A stretch of 64,000 nucleotides of DNA from Amylostereum areolatum. Taxonomy: Eukaryota > Basidiomycota > Agaricomycetes > Russulales > Stereaceae. Shown piece after piece: positions 23,670-35,827 of the stretch (position 1 is its first letter; every line of letters starts with the position of its first letter). The translations under genes and the position numbers were made by a program. Below the pieces are notes generated by a model, which saw nothing but the letters and a program-made list of their open reading frames with translations, did not search any database and was not told the DNA's origin. Location: NCBI GenBank assembly GCA_012932865.1, contig SAXG01000007.1:62001-126000 (forward strand), read 5' to 3'.

Positions 23670-25469
23670 ATGTTTGCTCTCCCAGCATGGTACACAACGC
23701 CTATGACCCAGGTCGTTCTCGTCGGTAACGTCCCCGTCCGCCTCCTTCCCGCTCCAACCTCGCTCATCTCGCTTTTGTACAGGCATAACATGTTTTGCCA
23801 CCGTCGGAATGTTTAGTGCCGTCTCCAACCTCGGCGCTGGCGGTATTTCCGACATCGCGCTTTCCGATACCGCCAACGGCGTTCTCTACGGCACATTTGC
23901 CATCATGGGTCTCGTAGCGGGCGGTGTCACCAACGGTGCGTACTCCTTTCATTCATCGGCTTTGTTTTGTCCACCCCACCGAACCTTTTCGACCAGTGCT
24001 CGGTCCTCGATTCACCATCTTCCTCGGCACGCTGGGCTATGCCCTCTACATCGGCTCTCTCTGGTGGTACGTTCTTCCTCCCTTCCCCACCCCTCCCCAC
24101 CCTCCTCATTTTTCCCGCTCCTCTCAGCTATCAAACCCAGGGCTCGAGCTGGTTCGTTATCTTCGCCGGGGCCGTTCTCGGCATCTCCGCCGCCTTGCTC
24201 TGGTCCGCGCAGGGCGCCATCATGATGAGCTACCCCCTCGAAAAGGACAAGGGCAAGGCCTTCGGCATCTTCTGGGCCATCTTCCAGTTTGGCTCCTTCA
24301 TCGGCGCCGTCATCGCCCTCGCCATCAACATCCGGTCCGGGGAGCTCTCCGCGGTCTCGACCGGCACTTACGTCGTGCGTTTTGTCTCCATTCCCACCAC
24401 TTTCGAGGGTTTCGCGGGGAGACTCAGCCGTTCGCGCGCGTTTGTTTTCAGGCTTTCATCATCATCATGTTCATCGGCACCGCGTCCACCGTCCTCCTCG
24501 CGCCCCCGGCCTCCATCGTCCGTTCGGACGGCACGCTCGTGAAGGTGCAAGCGGCGAGCTCGCCCAAGGAGGAGATCCGGAGCTTCATCCGGCTGTTCAA
24601 GGACTGGCGCATGCTCGCGCTCACGCCCATGTTCTTCGCGTCCAACTACTTCTACGCCTACCAGGGCGCGGTCAACACGTTCTACTTCGACGGGCCCACG
24701 CGCGCGGTCAACGCCACGCTCGAGGGCGCGGGCGCGATCATCGGCGCGCTCGTCATCGGCTTCTTGGTCCTCGACGGCAAGTACCTGTCGCGCCGGAACC
24801 GCGGCTGGGCCGGGCTCGCGTTCGTCACCGTCTGCGTCGTCGTCGTGTGGGTGTGCGGGCTCGTGTGGCAGACGTCCTTCACGCGGCACACGCCCAAGCC
24901 GTTCCTCAACTACAAGGACTCGCGCTACGGGCCCAAGGGCGCGCTCTACTTCTTCTGTGCGTCGATGCGGGTGTGCGGCTCCGTGTTCGGCGTGAGGAGA
25001 CTGATTTGGGCTCGGGGCAGATTACTTCGGCGATGCGTCGTATCAGGCGTTGGTGTACTGGATCATGGGCGCGATCACGAACGATCCCTTCCAGCTCGCG
25101 CGGTACGCAGGGTTTTACAAGGCCATACAGTCCGCGGGTTCCGCGGGCTCTTTCGGGATGGACGCCGTCAGCACGCCGTTCCTCAACGAACATGTACGCT
25201 CCCCCTCTCCTGGCGGGGTTTTTTCTTCTCACACAGAGCTGATGCGTCTTCCTCCGCCCTGGCAGCTCGCGAGTTGGATATTGATCCTCGCCTCGCTCCC
25301 GCTCGCGGCCGTCGTGATCCACTCGATCAAGGAGACGTCGTACACGGAGGAGAAGACGGTGTACGTCTCGGATCTGCAGCGCGAGATGGCGGAGGAGGGC
25401 GCGGTGCCGGAGGGCGAGACGGCGAGGGAGAAGGACTCGGCGTCGGATATCAAGGAGTCGGTGGCATGA
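23670..25469 (+). CDS. UNC93-like major facilitator superfamily membrane protein
   Basis: Seven exons keep frame: 23670-23724, 23783-23935, 23997-24066, 24128-24374, 24452-24956, 25021-25193, 25266-25469 (468 residues). The start MFALPAWYTTPM follows a TATA box. About ten to twelve hydrophobic helices are seen, including GISDIALSDTANGVLYGTFAIMGL, GPRFTIFLGTLGYALYIGSLW and GAIMMSYPLEKDKGKAFGIFWAIFQFG. That last motif, with a central loop rich in charged residues followed by RMLALTPMFFASNYFYAYQGAVN, is characteristic of fungal UNC93/DUF895 MFS proteins. The C-terminal tail is acidic and cytosolic. The substrate is unknown; the animal UNC-93 is a regulator rather than a proven transporter. A (TACGC)n repeat lies about 115 bp downstream of the stop. 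Confidence 0.9.
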
Positions 25470-25583
25470 GACTGGGACGCTTGCGTGCGTGCGATGCTTT
25501 TGTACTCTACGAACTGTGGGCAGGGATATTTGGTCCTGCTGCCGTCGCTATTTCGCTTTGTTTGTTGTTTTACATTTTTGGGG

Positions 25584-25609
25584 GTACGCTACGCTACGCT
25601 ACGCTACGC
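25584..25609 (+). repeat. (TACGC)5 tandem repeat
   Basis: Five perfect TACGC units lie in the likely 3' UTR or flank of the UNC93-like gene. Confidence 0.9.
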
Positions 25610-26110
25610 CGCGGTCATGACATACGGTAACGGGACGGTGTTTAATGCGTTATCATGGTCTCTTTTCTCTCTTGTAACTCGGCGTGTTGCTTTGAGTTTG
25701 GACAAGCGCAGGCCCATGATCGTCTGTAGATCGTCAGATCTTCAAACGACTTCGTTTCGTATTGTGGCACGTGACATGTCATATCTGGGTTAGTCTGTCT
25801 TTCAGAGGACGGTGACAGTTTCTGTCTCCAATCCTTCTCTCAGTCTGGAGATCGACACCCTCCGAAACTCCGCCAGCGGTTGACATTCACGAGGTCACAT
25901 GAAGTTCTCCTTGAGTCTTCGCCGTCCGTGGACCAACCCGTAAGCAATCGATCCGATTTCACCCTACTTACTAGTACGACCCCCACCGCCGCTTCCTCTC
26001 CTTCTGACCTTTAGCTTCCAGCAGAACCTCGCTGGCAGTACGGACCAAGGTATAAAACACCAACGGAAACGTCTTCTCGCTGACCTCAAAAGGCCCACTT
26101 TGCCGTACCA
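25610..26110. other. Intergenic region, nothing recognised
   Basis: Likely 3' flank of the UNC93-like gene and promoter of the hydrolase gene. A GGTATAAAACACC TATA-like sequence lies near 26047-26059, about 60 bp before the next ATG. Confidence 0.5.
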
Positions 26111-27410
26111 ATGCAGTCTTTGATCTTGAACGAGGAGGGCGTGAAGCTCACCTACACCGACAGCGGTGCGCCGCCCCAGGCCGTCTCCGGCGCACCGTAC
26201 ACGACCGTGTTCGCGGTACACGGGATGGGGTTCAACGCGAGTGCGTGCTTTACTCTACGGATGACACACACATCGCGCTCATTGCGATCCACGTCCGTCC
26301 ACCCCTCTCCCCCCCTCCCGCGCTCTCCGTCGACGAGCAGACGTGTGGAAACGCCTGTCCGACCTCGCCCCGACCGCCAACCTGCGCTTCGTCGCCCTCA
26401 ACCGCCGTCCGTACGGCGGGTCCACCCCCTTCTCGCCGCGAGAGCTCGCGGCGCTCGCGGGCTCGGCCGAGGACCAGGCCGCGTTCGTCGCCGCGCGCGG
26501 GCGCGAGCTCGCCGCGTTCGTGGACGCGTTCGTGCGGGCGTTCGACCTGCCGCCGGTGCCGGCGGACGGGAGGGGCGGGGGCGTGGCGCTGCTGCCGTGG
26601 TCGGCGGGGCAAGGCGCGACGCTCGCGGCGCTCGCGGATCTGTCGAGTCTCCCGGAGGCGACGAGGGCGCGGTTCGCGTCGCACCTGCGCGCGTTGGTCA
26701 TGTACGGTCAGTCTGCGTTTCTCCCTCCGAAATCGCGAACCACGCGTGCGTCGAGGCTGATGCGGATGCGGACGTCGCCCGGAAAGAACCGCCGTCGTCG
26801 CTGCTCGGTACCCCCGTCCCGCCCGCGACGTGGTCGCCCACGCGCGACCCCACGATCCCCGCGCACCTGCAGATACCGCTGACGGCGTCGTGGATCACGT
26901 CCTACTTCGACCACGGCGACCTCGCCGCGCGCGACCGGGACGCGCTGTCCCACGTCGTGCCCAGCCTCCTCCGCACGCCCTCCGTCTACACCATGTCCCC
27001 CGCCGAGATCGCCGCGGCCGTGGACGACGACGGGTGCGCGTTCGACGCGCGGGTGATCGCCGCGGCGGCGCCGCGCGCGCTGGAGGTGTATCGGAGGGTG
27101 TGTTTTGATGCGGGCGCGAGGGCGCTAGTGCCGAGGATGCGAGTCAGGGTGGTTTATGGGGAGAAGACGGTCGCGTTTTGCGTTGCGGGGCCGTGGAGCA
27201 TCGAGGAGGACGACGAGGCGCGCGGGGGAGGGTTCGTGGAGTCGAGGAGGATCCCGGGGGTGAATCACTTCGTGCGTCCGTTCGTCTTTTTTTTGGCTGG
27301 CTGGGTGTGGGGAGACTGATTGGATTTGTCGAATGGGGTGTGTGTAGATGCAATGGGACGAGGCGGAGCTCGCGCTGAAGGTTGTGAGAGAGGCGGTGGA
27401 CGGTGTATAG
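26111..27410 (+). CDS. Alpha/beta hydrolase-fold protein
   Basis: Four exons keep frame: 26111-26240, 26341-26706, 26787-27271, 27348-27410 (347 residues). Hallmarks in order: a central strand and oxyanion-type VFAVHGMGFN near residue 35, then VALNRRPYGGST, then a nucleophile-elbow candidate LLPWSAGQGATL, and near the end a His in IPGVNHF as possible catalytic histidine. The elbow reads W-S-A-G-Q-G, so serine with following Gly fits the SxG part, but the usual preceding Gly is a Trp. Substrate unknown; similar fungal proteins are annotated as generic hydrolases. The last exon of 21 codons has the acceptor directly before an ATG. Confidence 0.75.
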
Positions 27411-28681
27411 GCACATGAGTGGATAACGGAACATCGAGGTGGGTTTGGAAGACGAGTCGTACTGGGTATTCTAAAGATCGGTTTTGGTGCTTTGCGCGTA
27501 GCGAAACAGGGCCTTTTCTGGAGCCAAGGTGTGACTATCTATTTGAGACTTGCGCGGTTGTACATGTCGACAATATACGACCATCGCTGCCTTCGATTTT
27601 GCTGGTCGTTTGTCGATTACAGGTCTCACGACTCGCACCGTCGTCGCCTCATCAACACGCGCTCGGAAACGCGCCAGGTCCCTGTCGAGGACCTGGTCGG
27701 CCAAGTTTAAGACTATTGGAGGGGAACGTCTGCGCACGCCTTTCAATCGTTGCCTTTCGACGGCTTTCCCTCATGCGCATTGCCTGCGCGTCTGCGAGAT
27801 CATCTTCACAGATGGCGGTATGATTTCCGGCGAAGGCGGTACGGGGAGATAGGACGTGACATGGTCGAAGAGTCAAGATCTTCACACATACACCACCACC
27901 TGGTATACTTGGTGATGCCGCGGAATCGGTTCCGCTGCAGTGCAGGAGGAAACCCTGGTGATAGTGGTGTTCCTCGCATCAATCCAAGTACATCGCCTGC
28001 AAGAGTCTAAGGGTTTGAACGATCCAGGAGAGGGTACTGGGCCGATCGCTTCCTGGATGGACGGTGCATTGAATGCGGCGCGGGGACAGGATTGGCTATC
28101 AGCACGGTGCACAGGTCCGGAGTTGGGGCAGGGTTGCGAAAGATAGTCAGGAACGCATGTGCATTGGTGGGAGTATGGAGAGTTTACAAGGGCCGTACGA
28201 CGGAAGAGGCATGGCACGGGGGCGGGAGAGCACCGTACGTGCGGGCTTGTGTGGTAGTATACCTGTGCTTCATCTCCGAGTTACAGAAGTTGAGGACTTA
28301 CCTACCACGGTCACCACGTTCGACCAGCAGCAGCGGCGCCGCAGTGTTGGGGTGTGATGTTATCACACATTCCTCGTGGGCCTATAGATATATTGTGTTT
28401 GCTGTGTGATCTTCCTGACACGAATACAAAGACCGTGACGCCACTGTCACCGTACGCGCCGAAGCCCAAGGGTGCCCCGAACGAGTCGCCATCCATCCAA
28501 GAATCGCGAGAGATCTAGAAAGAAGGGCTGTCCGTAAGCGAAGCATAATCCAGTCAGCAAGCGTGATGATGGTCGGGGACGAAGAGGAACTTGAAGTGAA
28601 GCTGAGCACGCCCGCGCCCGCGCAGAAACGGGCCACGTGATAGCGCTGACGGAGCACGCAATTGCATCATTCGTCCCTCTG
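27411..28681. other. Intergenic region, nothing recognised
   Basis: Short overlapping ORFs on both strands (about 70-140 residues) show no domain, no splice chain and no strand preference. I see no gene I can support. Confidence 0.5.
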
Positions 28682-28690
28682 TATAAAAAG
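28682..28690 (+). promoter_or_regulatory. TATA box of thioredoxin gene
   Basis: TATAAAAAG lies about 105 bp before the thioredoxin ATG, followed by a pyrimidine- and ACCC-rich leader typical of highly expressed fungal genes. Confidence 0.55.
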
Positions 28691-28794
28691 GTATCGACAG
28701 ATCTGAACACCTCCCCCCACTGCAACGACCAACCCTGATCCCCACCCAACTTCTCACACCCACCCATCCACTCACGCCCACCCACAACACCACC

Positions 28795-29353
28795 ATGAGC
28801 GTCACCCCCATCACCTCCCTCTCCCAGTTCCAGCAAGTCGTGAGTGCTGCTCCGTTCCACCACGACTGCCCGCGTCCCGAATTTCGTGCCTTCTTACCGT
28901 CCCGCCACAGATTGCTTCGAACAAGCCCGTCTTCATCGACTTCTGGGCAACGTGGTGCGGCCCCTGCCGCGTCATCTCGCCTTTCTTCGAGGGCCTCGCT
29001 AAGGAATACCCCGGGGCCGAGTTCTACAAGGTCGACGTCGACGACCAGCCCGATATCGCCCAGGAGGTTGGCGTCCGCGCGGTCAGTCTTCCTTCTACGT
29101 TGTCTTAATCTTCCCTTCCCCTGCCCCCCCGGAGATAACGACGATCTGCCCTCGTGTTCTGCGTGCGGAAGTGAAGAAGCGCTTGCTGATACACTCGCAG
29201 ATGCCCACCTTCGTCGGATACCAGAGGGGACAGAAGATCGGAGACCTCACGGGGGCTTATAAGGACCGTCTCGAGGTATGTTTGGCCTTCTTCTGTGCGC
29301 GATGTGCTCCGATGCTCATGTCGATCCAGGCTTTGGTCAAGAACTCCCTCTAA
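28795..29353 (+). CDS. trx: Thioredoxin
   Basis: Four exons keep frame: 28795-28839, 28911-29081, 29201-29275, 29330-29353 (104 residues, the normal size). The active site WCGPC follows VFIDFWAT. The buried Asp, the cis-Pro loop (RAMPTFVGY) and the terminal helix are present. It reduces protein disulfides in the cytosol with NADPH-thioredoxin reductase. No targeting peptide is seen, so it is cytosolic. An ACC-rich leader and a TATA box suggest strong expression. Intact and unremarkable. Confidence 0.96.
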
Positions 29354-29854
29354 GCGCCGATGCTTCGAACGGCCGGTTGTATATATGTGGAAGTAGCCAA
29401 ACTAGTTGTATTTTAACTTCGATTCTGTTGTGCTGTCTATGAAAGACGTGAGCGGTATGATCGCGGTGTGCGAGTGAGCCTGAGTGAGCTTGGGTGAGCC
29501 CACTGCTCGAGCGGATGCGACTCTCCTACATTTATGCATTGTGAGGAGATTGGGCTCGGATCCTCAAATATTGTGGTAACAATAGCTATGCGTGCAATGA
29601 TATTTCATAGCGACCCATTGTACTTGTACGCACTCGCTACGACGGGAGTCACGGTGTGGACTCCTGGATGTCCACTCGTGCAATTGTCGGAAAGAGATTT
29701 GCGGATGAGATCTCGTGCTGCGCTTACATCATCATTCGAAGTCGCGTCGCGCTCGTGGGCATCTGCGCGACACGTCTCCTTCGCACCACGACCACCTCCT
29801 TCTTCTGGGCCACCTTTTCTTCCTACCCAAAGACGTCGTCAGCGACGTTTAACC
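29354..29854. other. Intergenic region between thioredoxin and mannosidase genes
   Basis: A short AT-richer stretch follows thioredoxin (probable polyadenylation region near 29380-29420). The remainder is the likely promoter of the mannosidase gene. No gene is supported. Confidence 0.5.
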
Positions 29855-32547
29855 ATGTCTAAACCGTCGGAAGTCCGACAGAGGAAGCAGGTTTCGCCTG
29901 CGGGCGCCTCGCGAACTAAAGACGAAGCCCAAAAGGTCGGTGTATGCGCCTGCTAGTGGGTGTGTGGGGTAGTGCTCATGCCTTTGCAGCTCAAAGGGAC
30001 CACAGCTGGCTATGGACCGTCCAAGCTTCTCTATCTCGCAGTAGCGGCAACTTTGGGTGTTGCCCTCTACATGGTACGTTATTTGTGCCGTCTGCATTCA
30101 GCCCACCGACGTCGCATTGGCTGCGCATGCAGTACCCGGACATTCCCAAACATCTCGTCAACTCCTGGCTGGGTATAGACGTGACCCCTCGCATCCCCGG
30201 CGCCGATAAAAGCACCTACATTGGCTTTGAGGCCGATATTCCCAAGCGCGACGCCGTCGTCGAGGCGTTCAAGGTGTGTTATACACATGTTTTCCGCCGA
30301 TGACGTCTTGGGCTGACTATATGCGTTGTGCTGCAGCACGCGTGGTCGGCTTACGGTATGTGCTTCTGCTATTCGTGCGCGCGCGAGGCTCATGGTGCCA
30401 GAGAGGGACGCTATGGGCGCGGATGAGTATCACCCTATTAGCCGCAACGGCTCCGACCTCGTCGCCGGGGGCGGTATCGGATATACCGTCGTCGACTCGA
30501 TCGACACAATGCTTCTCATGGGGCTCAACGAAGAATACGCGCGCGCGCGCGACTGGATCGCGCACGAGATGACGTTCGAGCGCGACGGGAACTTCAACAC
30601 GTTCGAGGTGCGCTGCCGGGTTATCGCTTCGTGCTCGTCCAGATCTGACCTGGGGCGGCTCGACAGACGACCATCCGTGTCCTGGGTGGACTGCTTTCCG
30701 CCTACCATCTCTCGGGCCAGGACCCGCTGTACCTCGAAAAGGCGGTCGAGCTCGCGGACCGTCTCCTCCCCGCGTTTGACACCGAGTCGGGGCTGCCGAT
30801 GTCGATGGTCAACCTGGGGCGTCGGGAAGGGGTCTCGGATAGGGACAACCAGGGACTCGTCAGCACCGCTGAGGCAGCGACACTCCAGCTCGAGCTGAAG
30901 TATCTTTCCTTCCTCACGGACGACGACGTGTACTGGAAGAAGGCTGAACGGGTACGGGCCACGCGTTCGCGGTGTCGTCTGGCGAGCTGACGAGTGACGT
31001 TGGGTAGGTGATGGCGGTGATCAGAGCCGCGCGCATGCCCCCAGGGTTGGCCAGCATCTTTATGAAGTATGCGCTTCCTCGTCGTCGCCTGTTCGTGTCC
31101 TCACCCGATGTATAGTCCTCGCGACGGTCGCTTTGTCACGTCTGCCATCCGCTTGGGCTCCCGCGGAGACTCTTACTATGAGTACTTGATGTGAGCTACT
31201 TTCGGTGCCAGACATAGCTGTGTCTAATCCATCCACGTCAGAAAACAATACATACAGACGGTGAGTTTTCTTCTGCTCGTGCCCGGGACTGTCTGTGTAT
31301 CACTCAACAACTTCGACGCAGGGCATGACCGAGGAAGTCTACCGCGATGTGAGCTACACCTTCGACCATATGATCACACCCAACTCATCGGCTAACAGAT
31401 GTACGACGACGCGATCCAAGCCATCCACGACCACCTCGTCCAGAAATCCGTCGCCAGCGGCCTGACCTACACCTCCGAACTCATCCCCGAGCGTGACGCG
31501 AACGGCATGTGAGCTTCCTGCGCCCCCTCCCACGACGTACGCATGCTGAACCCGCGGGCGAAACAGCTCATGGCGCCTGACTCCCAAACAGGACTTCCTG
31601 GTGTGCTTCTTCGGCGGATCGCTCCTGCTGGGGGCCACGCACACGGGCGCGCTCACGAAGGACGTGTCGAGGCCTCCGCGCGTCGAGGAGCTCACGGCGC
31701 AGGGTCTTCGGGACTGGACGACCGGCATCGAGCTCATCGAGACGTGCATGGCCACCCACGATACCCAGACGTGCGTGTCGCCATCCATCCTTCGGTGTGA
31801 GCAGGACGGAAGGCTAACGAGAGCGAATCATCGCAGTGGGCTGGCTCCGGAGATCACCCATTGGAGGATCCCGAGCGATAACCTGGAGGTCATGGGCAAC
31901 ATGCCTGGCGACTGGTACATCAAAGGAGCTCGGTACGTCCGCTCGCTTCGTCGAATGACAAAAACCTGACCACCGACCCCGCCCCAAAGCCCCGGCGCGT
32001 TCCCTCCTTATGACGCCCGATACATGCTCCGGTGCGTCCTGCCTCTCTCCTGCTCCTCCCCTCCTCCTCGTGGCTCACGCGTGCCTCGCTTTTACAGGCC
32101 GGAAACGACAGAGTCCCTCCTGATGGCCTTCCGTCTGACGGGCGACCGCCGGTACCGCGACCACGGCTGGGCGATCTTCCAGGCGATCGAGAGGCACTGC
32201 AAGATCCCCGGCGGGGGGTACGCGACGATCGTGAACGTGGACGAGATCCCCGTGCGGCACGAGGACAAGATGGAGACGTTCTTCATGGTGAGCCGTCTGC
32301 GCTCCTTTCTTGGACAGGTGGAGGACGCTGACGCCGGCCGTGCGCGACAGAGCGAAACGCTGAAGTACTTGTATCTGCTCTTCTCGGACGACCAGACGAT
32401 CCCGCTCGACAGTGCGTCGTCTCCCCCCTTCCTTGTCCCTTGTCTTTTGTTTGAGCGAACGCTGACGTCGTCGCAGAATACGTGTTCAACACCGAGGCGC
32501 ACCCGCTGCCGATATTCAGCCCGACGATCCGCACGGGCTTTTCTTGA
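29855..32547 (+). CDS. MNS1: ER mannosyl-oligosaccharide 1,2-alpha-mannosidase, GH47
   Basis: Seventeen exons keep frame: 29855-29935, 29990-30073, 30133-30273, 30337-30355, 30402-30607, 30667-30951, 31008-31066, 31116-31190, 31242-31260, 31322-31348, 31399-31508, 31567-31770, 31837-31932, 31990-32031, 32098-32287, 32351-32411, 32477-32547 (589 residues). A basic cytosolic tail precedes one signal-anchor segment (KLLYLAVAATLGVALYM), as in a type II membrane enzyme. GH47 signatures: AWSAYERDAMGADEYHPIS, GGGIGYTVVDSIDTMLLMG, LKYLSFLTDD, PKQDFLVCFFGGSLLLG, RPETTESLLMAFRLTGD, ending KYVFNTEAHPLPIF, whose Thr binds calcium in this family. The enzyme trims Man9GlcNAc2 to Man8 in the endoplasmic reticulum during N-glycan processing and glycoprotein quality control. 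Very small exons of 19 nt occur twice. Confidence 0.94.
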
Positions 32548-33000
32548 ATACATACCATCATCGACAAAACACCTCTACTTACAATGCCTACGCATGCATG
32601 TATCGCTTCGCTATCTTTATTCGCGCGTACTCGTGGAATGCAATGGACTCGCTTTGCTTTGCTTCGCCCAAGGTCCTTGCCTGCGAAAACAAACGTGAAG
32701 GACATATTACAGCACGTTGCCCGCTGTCGTTGCGGGCGGTCGGGGTCTAAAGTACAAGGGGGGTCAAAGTACAGGACGAGGAATGTACATGCGCACAATG
32801 CGAGAAGAGGCGGTATATGATCAGACGGTGGTACATGGTTCGATTTCTAACGTTAGATGGTGTATTTGTAGGTATATGGATTGTTCCGTGCGAGGGGGAG
32901 GAAACGGTCGTTGGCATCGGGTCGTGGTTATGGTTGTGGTATGACAGATAAAAGATCCTTCAGTCGGGGGGCGGCGTCGCTCGTCAAAAAAATGTCCAGT
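32548..33000. other. Convergent intergenic region
   Basis: Lies between the 3' ends of the mannosidase gene and the minus-strand hypothetical gene. No gene is seen. Confidence 0.5.
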
Positions 33001-33846
33001 CTAGTGCGTCTTCGCGACGATCTCGGCGTAGGAGAGCACGGTCCTCGATCGCTCGTCGCTATCGTCGTCGTCGTTATAGTCCGAGAGGGCGACGCTGGAG
33101 AGGTACTCCCAGGGCTCGTCGGACTCGGGCTCGCCGGGGGCGAAGGCGGAGGAGTCGTCGAGGACGATGACGGAGCGGACGTGTGGGACGAGCTCGAAGT
33201 CGGGGTCTGTGAGGGGGGGGGTCCTGGTCAGTCCAGTCCTGACCGAGAATGAAGATCGGAGGGCGGATGGGGGAGGGGGGGCACGGGTGTGGCGGGGCGG
33301 GGCGAATGAGGAGAGGAACACACCTTTGGGTTTCTTCCCCGACTTGGCGGGTCGAATGAGGTCCGCCAGCTTCACCTCCGTCGACGTCGCCCGTCCGCCT
33401 CTCCCGTGCCCAACATGATGCTGCCCATGGTGCACACGCGCAGGGAGCTCCGGCCACTCAGGCTCGCCCTCGCCGCCGCGTTCCCTCGCCTTCGCGGCCG
33501 TCCGCGCGACGGCAGGTGGCGCGCTCGAGCCCGCCCAGACGTCGGCCCAGAAACGATCGGTGGTCGGGCTCGGACAGGGACTGCCGCGGTCCTTGCCCTT
33601 CTCTCGTCGGCTCGGTGGGGTGCTGGTGGCGGCCTTCCGGAGGCGCTTGGAGTGGTAGGAGGCTTCGCGGTCGTGTTTGGAGGGCGTTAAGGGGGGTAGG
33701 TCGAGGGGGTCGGGGAGGGGGAGGGGGAGGGATGCGGCGCGGAAGGAGAGGCTTTGGGGGGCGGGGGTGGTGTAGGGCCTCGTTTGCTGGCTCTGGCTTT
33801 GGGTGTCGCGGTGGAGGGGGTGCAGAGTGCGGGGTTGGTGGCGCAT
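33001..33846 (-). CDS. Hypothetical protein with Ser/Pro-rich N-terminus and acidic C-terminus
   Basis: Two exons, 33846-33324 and 33206-33001, join in frame (242 residues). The ATG at 33846 (MRHQPRTLHP) is preferred to one 54 bp upstream. The N-terminal half is basic and low complexity, including KHDREASYHSKRLRKAA and TDRFWADVWAGSSAP. The C-terminal exon is more conserved-looking: DFELVPHVRSVIVLDDSSAFAPG, then WEYLSSVALSDY, an Asp run, and SRTVLSYAEIVAKTH. I do not recognise it. The intron's acceptor tract CCCCCCCTCACAG supports splicing. Confidence 0.62.
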   Translation of the reverse strand: MRHQPRTLHPLHRDTQSQSQQTRPYTTPAPQSLSFRAASLPLPLPDPLDLPPLTPSKHDREASYHSKRLRKAATSTPPSRREKGKDRGSPCPSPTTDRFWADVWAGSSAPPAVARTAAKARERGGEGEPEWPELPARVHHGQHHVGHGRGGRATSTEVKLADLIRPAKSGKKPKGVFLSSFAPPRHTRAPPPPSALRSSFSVRTGLTRTPPLTDPDFELVPHVRSVIVLDDSSAFAPGEPESDEPWEYLSSVALSDYNDDDDSDERSRTVLSYAEIVAKTH

Positions 33847-34690
33847 AGAGGTGGTGACGGACGAGGAGGAGAAGACGATAAGGATGTAACTGGTTGACAC
33901 CCGGAAGTATTGGTATTATGTGTAGGCTGGGGCGCAGTCAGGACTCGAAGCTCGAAGGGTCGAGCGGGGCTGTGGCACCGGGAGGGTACAAGTCGGACGC
34001 TGGCAGGACAGTCAAGTCTGCGGTGCGAATCGACGAAGAAGCGGAAAGGGGACGAAGGTGGGTAGAAGGAAATGTTGTTATAATGATGCAGGACAATAGA
34101 CGGGAGTCATATGTTAACCTGGGGGGTCCGATAAGTGTGCGAGCCTCGAGGTCATCGCATATCCTCGTGCTCGCGCTCGATAACGTCTTCGCCGGCGGTC
34201 GCTCCGACGAGCCGGGATAAGAACATATCAGCAACTGAGGCGCACGGGCTGCCGTTGTCGTCGGCGGTGGCGCGATCGTGCGTGGTTTGGTGATATGTTC
34301 GGGGAGGAGATGGTGGAATGGAGGGGAACACGTGGGTCGGGGTACATACCGGTGTTTGGGCTGCTCGGTGCTATCGCCGCTCGAGCTCGAACCAGGTTCC
34401 GTGGTTGGCGCTGCCAATGCTATGCGTAGACTTCGCACCGGTGGTGAGCGTCGAAGTTCCAGTTGATACTGGGAGGAAGAGCATGGAATGGATTATATAC
34501 GATATAGTAGTAAAGTCAGTACGCCCGATGCATAACTGGGGTCTCTCTACACGTGCGCGAAGTTCTATTCAATAAATATACGTGCTCAGCGAGACCAGTA
34601 GATCCTGATAGATGTAGCGGTGTACGCAACGCAAGGCGCACACGATAAATAGCGAGTACACACCCAAAAGAGAAAGGGGACGCAGGCCGT
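33847..34690. other. Intergenic region, nothing firmly recognised
   Basis: A minus-strand ORF of 166 residues ends at 33938, and shorter ones exist on the plus strand. None shows a domain or conserved partner. It is probably the 5' region of the 33001-33846 gene and the 3' flank of the split 7TM gene. Confidence 0.45.
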
Positions 34691-34704
34691 TTACGATTTC
34701 TGTG

Positions 34705-35185
34705 CTACTCCTTCTTCTCATCGCTGGGCTCACCACCTTCGCCGCCATCGTCTCCACGCGAATCCGTGCTGTCCCTCGCCACGACGACGATATCGGGACC
34801 GGATGTAATATGCGCGTTTGGGATGGTGACGTTGATCGAACGATGCTGCTGGGTATCGTCGGTGCGAACGGTCGTCTGCGGGATGCGGAAGGAGAACGGG
34901 ACGGATATTTCGGCTCCTGAGCGCATATTCGTGAGCGTGCTTTCGCGATGCGATTGTTGCAACGCAACGACGAGGATGACGACGGTGAGGTATATTCCCT
35001 ATGTATGTTGCGGTGAAGTCAGTAAAGCTTTGAGTGAAACACGAAGTTTACTCACCGGGATCTGATTCATGCCCGAGTCCCAAACGAACTCGGCCCTCAC
35101 TGCCGCATTTGAAATTGGGACCGAGGACACGGGAGCTGCGTTAAGCGCTATTTCTGACATGGTATAGAAAATCTGCGACAAGCAA
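34705..35185 (-). pseudogene. Exons 7-8 of split 7TM gene (copy C, 3' part)
   Basis: Exon 8 (from before 34962 down to 34705) encodes QQSHRESTLTNMRSGAEISV and on to a KKE stop. Exon 7 encodes FYTMSEIALNAAP...WDSGMNQIP and is preceded by a good acceptor (TTGCTTGTCGCAG). Directly upstream, the intron 6 sequence stops at 35186, where the TIR of the 16.7-kb element begins. Exons 1-6 of the same family and strand end with the beginning of intron 6 at 51847. The simplest reading is one 7TM gene split by a transposon, rather than two separate truncated copies. Confidence 0.8.
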
Positions 35186-35440
35186 CATCAGCAAAAGTGC
35201 GCGGGATTGACCATCCGCCAACAGACCCGCCCAGCAACCACAATGCAACGGCCAGCGACGGCCAGGTCCCGAGGGATGACCAAACCCGGACAACCTGGTG
35301 GTGAGGTGAATAGATCCGAGTTCCGGTCGCACCTGGTCAAATTGAGCGGTCTTTTCGAGGCTGGTCGTGTCTGACAGTAGATGGTCAGCAGTGTCCAGGA
35401 TTCATGAGATGACCGGCTTGGTCGGTACCTATTATTCCAT
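35186..35440 (+). repeat. Left TIR and subterminal TGGTC repeats of the Plavaka element
   Basis: The terminal 11 bp are CATCAGCAAAA. TGGTC motifs read inward in ACCTGGTCAAA, GGCTGGTCGTG, GATGGTCAGC and CTTGGTCGG between about 35330 and 35430. Such subterminal clusters commonly bind transposase. Confidence 0.65.
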
Positions 35441-35827
35441 GTCCGGAATCAAGCATGCATAAAAGAAATTGAATATAGGTTTATTTTCTAAGTTACAACA
35501 CGGGATACAGGAGTTGAAAGCACACAAGGAGGAAGCAGTAGAGAACAAGAGAGCATGAGAGCAAGGGAGAGAGGCGGAAGCGATCGACGACCAGAGGTTC
35601 GGGACCGCAAGTCGGAGTCGTAAGTTTGCTTTACAGAACATCATGGCGGTGCGTCACGGTCGCTCGTACTTTGAGATCAAGGCACCGTAAGCTCGAGGAG
35701 AAAAGAGTCGAATGGGACGTACGCAAGTGTGATAGCGGAGCGAGATTGCCGACGCACCCTGCAATGGAGACGGGAGATAAAAGAGAATGTCAATGGAGAG
35801 TAGCGTAGAAAACACGGGAACATACCG